From: Pseudoalteromonas phenolica
Lineage (GTDB): Bacteria > Pseudomonadota > Gammaproteobacteria > Enterobacterales > Alteromonadaceae
Reading direction: 5' to 3'
NCBI RefSeq assembly: GCF_005876835.1
Contig: NZ_PPSW01000008.1
Span: 1 to 64,000 of the forward strand
DNA: 64,000 nt
A program made the translations under genes and the position numbers. The notes beneath the pieces were generated by a model that did not search any database, had not been told where the DNA came from, and worked only from the letters and a program-made list of their open reading frames with translations. This document shows positions 44,171-51,425 of this stretch, in pieces (position 1 is the stretch's first letter; the number at the start of each line of letters is the position of its first letter).

Positions 44171-44995
44171 ATGATTACAGTAGCTCCTGAAGTGAATAAC
44201 ACAAATCAAGTTAAATTAGATTTAGCTAATTTGAGCGAAGAGCAAACCGCACTAGAGATCAAAGACCTAGATCTTTACTATGGTGACAAGCAAGCGCTTA
44301 GCAAAATCAATATGAAAATCCCTAAGGGTCAGGTAACAGCGTTTATCGGTCCATCGGGTTGTGGTAAATCAACATTATTACGTTGTATTAACCGTATGAA
44401 TGACTTAGTAGATATTTGTCGTATCGAAGGTGAGATTAACCTTCATGGGCAGAATATCTATGACAAGAGCGTAGACGTTGCGGCACTTCGCCGTAACGTA
44501 GGTATGGTATTCCAAAGACCAAATCCATTCCCTAAATCAATTTATGAGAATGTGGTATACGGCCTACGTCTACAAGGTATTAAAGACAAGCGCAAACTAG
44601 ACGAAGTGGTAGAACGCTCATTACGCGGTGCAGCGTTGTGGGACGAAGTTAAAGACCGTCTTCATGACAGTGCGTTTGGTTTATCAGGTGGTCAGCAGCA
44701 GCGTCTAGTGATTGCCCGCTCAATTGCAATCGAACCTGAAGTATTACTGCTAGACGAACCAACATCGGCACTTGACCCGATTTCAACTTTGGTAATCGAA
44801 GAGCTGATCAACGATCTGAAAGAAAAGTATACGGTTGTGATTGTAACGCACAACATGCAACAGGCTGCACGTGTTTCTGACCAAACTGCATTCATGTATA
44901 TGGGTGAACTGATCGAATACGCTGACACAAACACGCTATTCACAACGCCTTCTAAGAAGAAGACGGAAGATTACATCACGGGTCGTTACGGTTAA
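44171..44995 (+). CDS. pstB: Phosphate ABC transporter ATPase PstB
   Basis: This 274-residue ATPase carries Walker [10 protein letters not shown] (about 57-65), the Q-loop region [17 protein letters not shown], the ABC signature LSGGQQQR and Walker [12 protein letters not shown], with the switch His in VTHNM. All are typical of PstB. It drives phosphate import through PstC-PstA. The N-terminal 25 residues are a short extension. It lies between pstA and phoU in the operon. Confidence 0.96.
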   Translation: MITVAPEVNNTNQVKLDLANLSEEQTALEIKDLDLYYGDKQALSKINMKIPKGQVTAFIGPSGCGKSTLLRCINRMNDLVDICRIEGEINLHGQNIYDKSVDVAALRRNVGMVFQRPNPFPKSIYENVVYGLRLQGIKDKRKLDEVVERSLRGAALWDEVKDRLHDSAFGLSGGQQQRLVIARSIAIEPEVLLLDEPTSALDPISTLVIEELINDLKEKYTVVIVTHNMQQAARVSDQTAFMYMGELIEYADTNTLFTTPSKKKTEDYITGRYG

Positions 44996-45017
44996 TAGCG
45001 AGCGAGAGGAATAAATC

Positions 45018-45719
45018 ATGGAAAACAATTTAAATAAGCACATCTCTGGCCGCTTTAACGAAGAGCTAGAAAATGTTCGTAATCATGTATTAAGTATGGG
45101 TGGATTAGTTGAGCAGCAACTTAACCTAGCACTTGATGCGATCAACGACAACGATGCTGAAAAAGCACGTAAAGTCAGCGAGAACGACTACAAAGTTAAT
45201 GCCATGGAAGTAAACATTGACGAAGAATGTACCCGTATCATTGCTAAGCGTCAGCCAGCTGCAAGTGACTTACGTTTAGTGGTTGCAATAGCTAAAACCA
45301 TTGCTGACCTTGAGCGTATTGGTGATGAAGCTGAGCGTATCGCACGTGTTGCACTAGATTCATTTACTAAAGATCAGCAAGATTTATTGGTGAACTTAGA
45401 GAATATGGGTCGCCAAGTGTCGAAGATGTTGCACGATGTGCTAGATGCGTTCGCCCGTATGGATGCGCAAAGTGCTTTTGAAGTGCATAAAGAAGACGCA
45501 AAAGTTGACCGCGAGTATGAGGCGCTGACACGTCAAATTATGACGTACATGATGGAAGACCCGCGTTCTATTCCTAAAATTATGGATTTAATCTGGTCAG
45601 TACGTTCATTAGAGCGCATTGGTGACCGTTGTCAGAACATCGCTGAATATGTTATTTATTTTGTGAACGGTAAAGATATTCGCCATACATCTCAAGAAGA
45701 TATCGCGAAAACTCTGTAG
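45018..45719 (+). CDS. phoU: Phosphate signalling protein PhoU
   Basis: The 233-residue protein is all helical with two PhoU repeats, each carrying a metal-binding ExxxD-like motif ([14 protein letters not shown] near 98 and [14 protein letters not shown] near 201). PhoU sits at the membrane with PstB and PhoR and keeps the Pho regulon off when phosphate is plentiful. An AGAGGAA ribosome site precedes it. It is the last gene of the pst operon here. phoB and phoR are not in the window. Confidence 0.95.
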   Translation: MENNLNKHISGRFNEELENVRNHVLSMGGLVEQQLNLALDAINDNDAEKARKVSENDYKVNAMEVNIDEECTRIIAKRQPAASDLRLVVAIAKTIADLERIGDEAERIARVALDSFTKDQQDLLVNLENMGRQVSKMLHDVLDAFARMDAQSAFEVHKEDAKVDREYEALTRQIMTYMMEDPRSIPKIMDLIWSVRSLERIGDRCQNIAEYVIYFVNGKDIRHTSQEDIAKTL

Positions 45720-45734
45720 TTGATAACAACCTGA

Positions 45735-45763
45735 CTGCGTTGAATTTTTATGATTCAGCGCAG
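45735..45763 (+). terminator. Possible terminator after phoU
   Basis: CTGCGTTGAA and TTCAGCGCAG pair over 10 bp with one G-T pair and a 9-base loop. Six T follow only about 10 bases later, so termination is uncertain. Confidence 0.5.
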
Positions 45764-45859
45764 CTTAATCCGTTTTTTGGGCAAAAATCCATTCACAACG
45801 TCGGCTAATGCTGTAAAATTCACCCCGCAAAGCATATTAATATGATTTAAGGGTCAGTT

Positions 45860-46537
45860 ATGCCTACTAATGCGTTTTTAGGAGTATTTGCTAAGTCTCC
45901 TATTAAGCCAATAGAAGAACACATTAAAATCGTACATAAAGCGAGCAGTTCTTTAGTACCGTTTTTTAATCATGTATTCAAATCAGAATGGAAAGAAGCC
46001 GAAGCACTTCGTGTTGACATCCGTAACCTTGAACGTGAAGCAGACGTTTTAAAGCGTGAAGTAAGATTGCACTTACCTCGCGGTTTATTTATGCCTGTAG
46101 AGCGCACCGATTTATTAGAGTTGATCACTCAGCAAGATAAAATTGCGAATAAAGCGAAAGACATCGCAGGTCGCGTTGTTGGTCGTGAAATGGTGATCCC
46201 TCAGTCTATTCAAAATGACTTCATTGCTTATCTTGAGCGTTGTGTCGATGCAACTAAACAAGCCTCTAAAGCCATCAATGAGTTTGACGAACTACTGGAA
46301 ACTGGATTCCGTGGTCGTGAAGTAACTCTGGTTGAAAGCATGCTTGAAAAGTTAGACTCAATTGAGCAAGACACGGATGAAATGCAAATCAAGATCCGCC
46401 AAGAGCTTCGTAGTATCGAAGGTGAGCTTAACCCTGTTGATGTAATGTTCTTATACAAGATCATCGAGTGGGTAGGTGAGCTTGCAGATATTGCAGAGCG
46501 TGTTGGTTCTCGACTTGAGCTAATGTTAGCTCGTTAA
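45860..46537 (+). CDS. DUF47/TIGR00153-family PhoU-like protein
   Basis: The 225-residue helical protein belongs to the DUF47 (UPF0111, YkaA-like) family, with FMPVERTDLLELITQQDKIANKAKDIAGR (in two parts) and the C-terminal KIIEWVGELADIAERVGSRLELML. Members are nearly always encoded next to Pit phosphate transporters and are thought to regulate them, much as PhoU does for Pst. Here it precedes the pit gene by 35 bp, so both are co-transcribed. The molecular action is inferred from this pairing. Confidence 0.9.
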   Translation: MPTNAFLGVFAKSPIKPIEEHIKIVHKASSSLVPFFNHVFKSEWKEAEALRVDIRNLEREADVLKREVRLHLPRGLFMPVERTDLLELITQQDKIANKAKDIAGRVVGREMVIPQSIQNDFIAYLERCVDATKQASKAINEFDELLETGFRGREVTLVESMLEKLDSIEQDTDEMQIKIRQELRSIEGELNPVDVMFLYKIIEWVGELADIAERVGSRLELMLAR

Positions 46538-46572
46538 TCGTTTTATTCGTATTTAAAATTTAAGGTTTATCA

Positions 46573-47841
46573 ATGGATATCATTGCTAACTATGGTTCCC
46601 TGTTGATCCTAATTGCTGCGGCAGTAGGCTTCTTCATGGCATATGGTATTGGTGCAAATGACGTTGCAAACGCCATGGGTACTTCAGTAGGCTCGAAAGC
46701 ACTTACCATCAAACAAGCGATTATCATCGCGATGATCTTCGAATTCGCCGGTGCATACCTTGCAGGTGGTGAAGTAACATCAACAATCCGTAAAGGTATC
46801 ATCGACGCAGCGCCTTTTGCTGACATTCCTGAGTTGATGGTATTAGGTATGATCTCTGCACTATTTGCTGCAGGTTCATGGTTACTACTTGCGTCTTTAC
46901 TGGGTTGGCCGGTTTCAACGACTCACTCTATCATCGGTGCGATTATAGGTTTCGCCTTGGTTGCAGTGGGCAGTGAAGCAATTCAATGGGGCAAAGTTGC
47001 CGGTATCGTAGGTAGCTGGATTGTTACCCCTGCCATTTCAGGCTTCATTGCATATCTAATTTTTATGAGTGCGCAAAAGCTAATCTTCGACACAGACTCG
47101 CCATTACAAAATGCCAAGCGTTATGTGCCTATTTATATGGGTTTAGCTGGCTTTGTTATGTCACTTGTCACCATCAAGAAAGGTCTAAAGCACATTGGTA
47201 TTAACCTAGGTGCAGTTGAAGGTTACGCACTTGCAATTGGTATCGCAGTGGTAATTGGCTTCATTGGTAAGATAGCAATTAACCGTCTGAAAATGGACCC
47301 TAAAGCAGACAAGCAAATGCAGTTCAACAACGTTGAAAAAGTATTCGCTATTCTAATGGTACTAACGGCATGTTGTATGGCATTCGCACACGGTTCAAAT
47401 GACGTAGCAAACGCGATTGGTCCATTAGCGGCAGTTGTGAACATTGTTGAGCATAACGGTGAAATCGCTAAGAAAGCAGCACTTGCTTGGTGGATCTTAC
47501 CACTAGGTGGTATCGGTATCGTAGTGGGTCTTGCAGTCCTTGGTAAGAAAGTAATTAAAACAATTGGTGAAGGCATCACGCACTTAACACCAAGCCGAGG
47601 TTTTGCTGCTGAACTTGCAGCTGCATCAACGGTAGTTATTGCATCAGGTACAGGTCTACCTATCTCTACAACACAAACGCTAGTAGGTGCTGTATTAGGT
47701 GTAGGTATGGCGCGTGGTATCGCTGCACTGAACATGGGTGTAATTAGAAATATTGTGGTTTCTTGGGTAATTACATTGCCAGTCGGTGCTGCACTTGCTA
47801 TTGTTATATTCTACATTCTAAGAACCGCTTTCGGCGTGTAA
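46573..47841 (+). CDS. Pit-family inorganic phosphate transporter
   Basis: The 422-residue membrane protein has about ten hydrophobic segments and the duplicated PiT signature GANDVANAMGTSVGSKAL (about 27-44) and HGSNDVANAIGPLAAV (about 274-289), plus GWPVSTTHSIIGAI and LPISTTQTLVGAV. It imports phosphate, as a metal-phosphate complex or with a cation, at lower affinity than Pst. It forms an operon with the DUF47 gene and sits right after the high-affinity pst-phoU genes. No Pho box was seen before the pair. Confidence 0.93.
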   Translation: MDIIANYGSLLILIAAAVGFFMAYGIGANDVANAMGTSVGSKALTIKQAIIIAMIFEFAGAYLAGGEVTSTIRKGIIDAAPFADIPELMVLGMISALFAAGSWLLLASLLGWPVSTTHSIIGAIIGFALVAVGSEAIQWGKVAGIVGSWIVTPAISGFIAYLIFMSAQKLIFDTDSPLQNAKRYVPIYMGLAGFVMSLVTIKKGLKHIGINLGAVEGYALAIGIAVVIGFIGKIAINRLKMDPKADKQMQFNNVEKVFAILMVLTACCMAFAHGSNDVANAIGPLAAVVNIVEHNGEIAKKAALAWWILPLGGIGIVVGLAVLGKKVIKTIGEGITHLTPSRGFAAELAAASTVVIASGTGLPISTTQTLVGAVLGVGMARGIAALNMGVIRNIVVSWVITLPVGAALAIVIFYILRTAFGV

Positions 47842-47865
47842 TTAGACTTACAGACTTTTAGCTTG

Positions 47866-47901
47866 AAAAGACCTCAGCATCACGGTGCTGGGGTCTTTTT
47901 A
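47866..47901 (+). terminator. Terminator after the Pit transporter gene
   Basis: AAAAGACCTCAGCA pairs with TGCTGGGGTCTTTT (one or two G-T pairs), followed by T. It lies about 25 bp after the stop codon. Confidence 0.88.
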
Positions 47902-48003
47902 TATCCTCTACACTTTAAATATCTAAGCAATTGATCTTATCCGTTTTACTCTGAGTCCTTCATCGTTATACTGAGTGCAATTTGAGTTTGCTTAGAGATA
48001 ACC

Positions 48004-48915
48004 GTGACAAACCTACCTAGTATTAAACAACTCCAGTATTTAATTGCAGTGCATCAGCATCAACATTTTGGTCGTGCCGCGCAGGCGTGTTTTATCGGCC
48101 AATCGACTTTGAGTACTGCAATTCAAACCCTTGAAGAAACCCTAGGCAGTCAATTAATTGAGCGAGAGAACCGCAGCTTAATGTTTACCGAGTTAGGTGA
48201 AGAAGTGGTTGCGCGTGCAAAGAAGATTGTCGCCGATACTATGAGCATTAAAGAGTTCACTGAGAGCTTTAAAAATCCGCTTTCAGGCAAGTTAGTTTTG
48301 GGCTTAATTCCTACCATTGCTAGCTTTATTGCCGCACCGCTATATCAATTCTGTCGTGAAGCCTTCCCAAATTTAGAACTGATTTTGATTGAAGACACCA
48401 GTGATAAATTATTGGCTCGTCTTGAGCAAGGGCAGATAGACATGGCCATGCTAGCACTGCCTTACCAAACTGAAAAGTTTCATACCAAGGTACTGACAAA
48501 AGATAGTTTCTCCTTGGTTTATCATAAAAGCTACCCACTAAAAGATATCGATGATTACAACTTGCTACCAGATCAGAGTGTGTTTTTACTTGAAAGAGAG
48601 CACTGTCTGACAGGTCATGCCCTAAGTGCTTGTCACCTTAACAAACATGAGTGTATCAATCCGTTTGAAGCAAGTAATTTGCACACCTTATTAAGCATGG
48701 TGGAATATCAGCACGGTGTGACATTCTTACCGCAAATGGCACTCAACGCAGGCATATTGTCAGGTAAAGATTTAGCAGTGAGAAAGTCGGGTACTGATGC
48801 GTATCGTGAGATTGGTTTGATTTGGCGTAAAACTACGGGTCGTATTCGCGATTTTCGCTTATTCAGTGAGGGGTTATTGCCATTCATCACTGAGCAATGT
48901 GATTGCGAAAAATAA
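48004..48915 (+). CDS. oxyR: Peroxide-sensing LysR-family regulator OxyR
   Basis: The 303-residue protein starts with GTG. It has the LysR helix-turn-helix (about 5-62, QLQYLIAVHQHQHFGRAAQA) and an OxyR sensor domain with Cys201 and Cys210 in REHCLTGHALSAC, nine residues apart exactly as the redox pair Cys199/Cys208 of E. coli OxyR. Oxidation by hydrogen peroxide forms a disulfide that activates catalase and peroxidase genes. No such target gene is adjacent. It is transcribed alone. Confidence 0.95.
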   Translation: MTNLPSIKQLQYLIAVHQHQHFGRAAQACFIGQSTLSTAIQTLEETLGSQLIERENRSLMFTELGEEVVARAKKIVADTMSIKEFTESFKNPLSGKLVLGLIPTIASFIAAPLYQFCREAFPNLELILIEDTSDKLLARLEQGQIDMAMLALPYQTEKFHTKVLTKDSFSLVYHKSYPLKDIDDYNLLPDQSVFLLEREHCLTGHALSACHLNKHECINPFEASNLHTLLSMVEYQHGVTFLPQMALNAGILSGKDLAVRKSGTDAYREIGLIWRKTTGRIRDFRLFSEGLLPFITEQCDCEK

Positions 48916-48988
48916 ATCTCATTTTTGGCAAACTTTTTTAAAACACCTTTCGACTAACTAAACAGAGATTATTAATTAGGGTTTAAAG

Positions 48989-49528
48989 GTGTTTTTTCAA
49001 AGCCAAGACAAACTCATAAAAAAAGCCAAACAAGGCGACCAGGCTGCTTGGCTGAAGCTTATCAAGCAGCATGAACAGCAGGTGTATAACCACTGCCTTC
49101 GCCTGACTGGTAATAGCCATGATGCACTTGATTTAATGCAAGAAGCCTTTATGAGTGTCTATCGCTCTTTGCATAACTTTCATGGCCAGAGTCAATTTAA
49201 GACTTGGTTATTTTCGGTGACCCAAGCGCGTTGTATGGACTTCTTTCGTAAGCAAAGGCAGTCCAGCCCACTTGAAGAAGTCTCTGAAGCTGCTCATACA
49301 CCCAGTTGCCCAATTCAATTACAAAGTGATAATCAACATATTCATGCTGCGCTACAGGCTTTGCCGTTCGAGCAGCGACAAATTGTTGAACTGAAGTTTT
49401 TTCAGCATTTCACCTTTGAAGAAATCGCTGAGCAGCTGGCTATTTCGCCAAATACCGTTAAATCCCGTTTATATAGTGCGCTTGGAAAAATGAAAGCGCC
49501 ATTGGAGGTGATCCGTGTCGAATCATGA
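48989..49528 (+). CDS. ECF-type sigma-70 family RNA polymerase sigma factor
   Basis: This 179-residue protein starts at a GTG and contains region 2 (about 15-85, with NHCLRLTGNSHDALDLMQEAF and TWLFSVTQARCMDFFRKQ, both read in part) and region 4 (about 118-172, with PFEQRQIVELKFFQHFTFEE and AISPNTVKSRLYSALGKMK). It directs RNA polymerase to a small regulon, normally released from an anti-sigma factor. The next gene overlaps it by 14 bp and has a membrane helix, fitting such a partner. The stimulus is unknown. Confidence 0.9.
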   Translation: MFFQSQDKLIKKAKQGDQAAWLKLIKQHEQQVYNHCLRLTGNSHDALDLMQEAFMSVYRSLHNFHGQSQFKTWLFSVTQARCMDFFRKQRQSSPLEEVSEAAHTPSCPIQLQSDNQHIHAALQALPFEQRQIVELKFFQHFTFEEIAEQLAISPNTVKSRLYSALGKMKAPLEVIRVES

Positions 49529-50111
49529 AACGACCCCCCATGAACTACTTGAAAAGTGGCTTGATGGTGAGCAGCTTACAGAAGTACAGCAAGCTCAATT
49601 ATTAGCAGATCCAGAAACTAAGCCGTTGTTTGAAAACGCTCAGTCTTGGCAGAGCATGGTCAGTAACTATGAAGAGCAAGAGGTTCCGTCTGATACGAAC
49701 ATAGTGATGCCACAGCTTAAACAAGTCAGTCGTTTTCAAGGACATTGGATGCAGTGGGGCATGGCGGCTTGTGTTGGCTTTTTGAGCCTTCTATCTGTGC
49801 AACTGTGGCAACAAAACCAAACACTAGAGCAAGGTCTTGTGGCACAACAAACTCAAATAGCAAAACAACAAGATACCATGCAAAAAATTTTAGCCCAGAT
49901 GCAAACAAGTCAGAATTTACAAGCTGATCTAACCAATCAAGTATTACTGACAAATCGTGCAGAACGTCAAGTGGCACTCGATGACTTACTGGCATTTTTG
50001 CAAACACAAAGAGCCCAAGATCAAGCGATTCTACGTTTACAACTCAATGAACTTGCAGAGCAAGTGGAACATGCGCCATTGCAAACGGTTGCGCATAATG
50101 GAGGTCAATAA
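49515..50111 (+). CDS. Putative anti-sigma factor with one membrane helix
   Basis: The 198-residue protein starts at a GTG preceded by GGAGG six bases upstream, which sits inside the sigma gene. Residues 1-75 are cytoplasmic and acidic (HELLEKWLDGEQLTEVQQAQ), 81-98 form a membrane helix, and 99-190 are a Gln-rich periplasmic coiled-coil. Overlap with the sigma gene, topology and length suit an anti-sigma factor, although no zinc-binding HxxxCxxC motif is present. The coiled-coil may contact the protein encoded next. It overlaps that gene by one base (TAATG). Confidence 0.7.
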   Translation: MSNHETTPHELLEKWLDGEQLTEVQQAQLLADPETKPLFENAQSWQSMVSNYEEQEVPSDTNIVMPQLKQVSRFQGHWMQWGMAACVGFLSLLSVQLWQQNQTLEQGLVAQQTQIAKQQDTMQKILAQMQTSQNLQADLTNQVLLTNRAERQVALDDLLAFLQTQRAQDQAILRLQLNELAEQVEHAPLQTVAHNGGQ

Positions 50112-51004
50112 TGAAAACTTTACTCTCTTTATTATCAGTTGCAGTGCTAAGTGCAACATTTTCAACAGCAGCGAAAACAGATCAAGATATTGCTAAATTA
50201 CAGCGAGAAGTAACCATTTTTCAGCGAGTTGTAAGCACGGCATTAAGGCATGATACCAAGGGGCAAGTGCAGAATGTCGAAGGCTACTACTTGGCAGATC
50301 AAGGGCTTATTTTTGATGTGAGTTTACGAAGTAAAAGTCTGTTTGATTGGCGTAAGCATATTGGGGATATGCAAGATATACATGGCCTTACAGAGATCCA
50401 GTCACCAGATTTTTCAGCGTTAGAAATGCAAATGTCAGTGCTCGGTGACAATATTGCAGATGTTTCCAAAGAGGCGTATCAAGTAGCCTTAGAAGCGGTG
50501 CGTCAAGGCGCGGAGCAAATACGTGAAGTGGCAGAGCAAGAGCGCGAAACGCGACGCGAGTTACATGAATTAGAGCGAGAAAAGCATGAACTGGATTACA
50601 TGTTAAGACGTCAAGAAGAGAAAAACCAAGAACTACTTGAGCATCATAAAGAAGTTGCTAAAGAAATCGCAAAATTAGAAGCTGAAAAAGTTAAATTGAC
50701 TGAGAGTAAAGTACAACTTAAAGAAAAACTGAAGCAAGATAGAGCACAGCGTCAAGCTCAGCAGCAGGCGCAACAAGCGTTGCTTAAAACGACTGTGACG
50801 GTGAGTTTGGCAAATAGCTTATGTGATTATGGTAATGGCTTACGCAGTGTTAAAGGCAGTGAGCATGTGAGCTTCAAGTTTACCCCTTCATACCAGCAAG
50901 AAAAGCATATTTTGGTATTTAAAAAATCGGATATAGAGTCATGTGTTAAAGGGGATATTAACGCAGATAAATTGGCGAAAAGCGCAACACAATATCAATT
51001 CTAG
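50111..51004 (+). CDS. Exported coiled-coil protein of the sigma-factor operon
   Basis: I do not recognise the family. The 297-residue protein has a signal peptide (about 1-21), a folded N-terminal part (about 25-115, with ALRHDTKGQVQNVEGYYLAD), a long charged coiled-coil (about 125-220, rich in E, R, K and Q) and a C-terminal domain (about 225-297) with two Cys (NSLCDYG and ESCVKG) that could form a disulfide. Its gene is coupled to the anti-sigma-like gene, so it may be the periplasmic sensor or main output of this sigma system. A terminator follows. Confidence 0.75.
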   Translation: MKTLLSLLSVAVLSATFSTAAKTDQDIAKLQREVTIFQRVVSTALRHDTKGQVQNVEGYYLADQGLIFDVSLRSKSLFDWRKHIGDMQDIHGLTEIQSPDFSALEMQMSVLGDNIADVSKEAYQVALEAVRQGAEQIREVAEQERETRRELHELEREKHELDYMLRRQEEKNQELLEHHKEVAKEIAKLEAEKVKLTESKVQLKEKLKQDRAQRQAQQQAQQALLKTTVTVSLANSLCDYGNGLRSVKGSEHVSFKFTPSYQQEKHILVFKKSDIESCVKGDINADKLAKSATQYQF

Positions 51005-51026
51005 TGGCGTCAAAAAGATATACTAA

Positions 51027-51050
51027 AAGAGGGCGGTTAGCCCTCTTTTT
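51027..51050 (+). terminator. Terminator after the sigma-factor operon
   Basis: AAGAGGGC / GCCCTCTT form an 8-bp stem with loop GGTTA and are followed by T-rich sequence. It starts 23 bp after the stop codon. Confidence 0.9.
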
Positions 51051-51065
51051 CTTATATATCATAAG

Positions 51066-51269
51066 TTAATTACTTGATTGGTGCATGTGTGTTTGCTCGT
51101 TGAGGTTTGGCAAAAACAGTAAATACACCCAAACAACCAGATTAAAATAAGGGATCAAACTAAGTAGAGTGAACACAAAGGTAGGATACCCTTTCTTCTG
51201 TGTACTTAAGTAACATTGATATGCAATGATGCAGTGTAAGATCAGCAAAAAAGATACTAATAGCAGCAT
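51066..51269 (-). CDS. Small two-helix membrane protein
   Basis: The 67-residue protein has two hydrophobic helices (about 2-20 and 29-53) joined by a short polar loop (STQKKGY) and a polar C terminus. A near-perfect ribosome site AAGGAGG lies 5 bases before the ATG, which strongly supports translation. I do not recognise the family; small proteins of this shape resemble the N-terminal membrane part of phospholipase-D-like proteins, but the match is weak. It converges on the sigma operon and stands alone. Confidence 0.7.
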   Translation of the reverse strand: MLLLVSFLLILHCIIAYQCYLSTQKKGYPTFVFTLLSLIPYFNLVVWVYLLFLPNLNEQTHMHQSSN

Positions 51270-51425
51270 AACGACCTCCTTAACTTTCCTATTGTGATAT
51301 TTATCAATCCTTGTGATGTCGTGCTAAAAAGTTGAAATCTTAATAATTAGCTGACATCGTTTTTCACATAGGTTTTATTATAGATGAGAAATCGTTAAGT
51401 AAAAGTTCAGTTCTGTATTAAATTG

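Noticed and set aside
47223..47735. 170-codon antisense frame inside the Pit transporter gene
   Set aside because: Its composition (Ala/Pro/Thr/Ile-rich) is what the reverse strand of a Gly/Ala/Val-rich membrane protein gives; the sense gene is certain.
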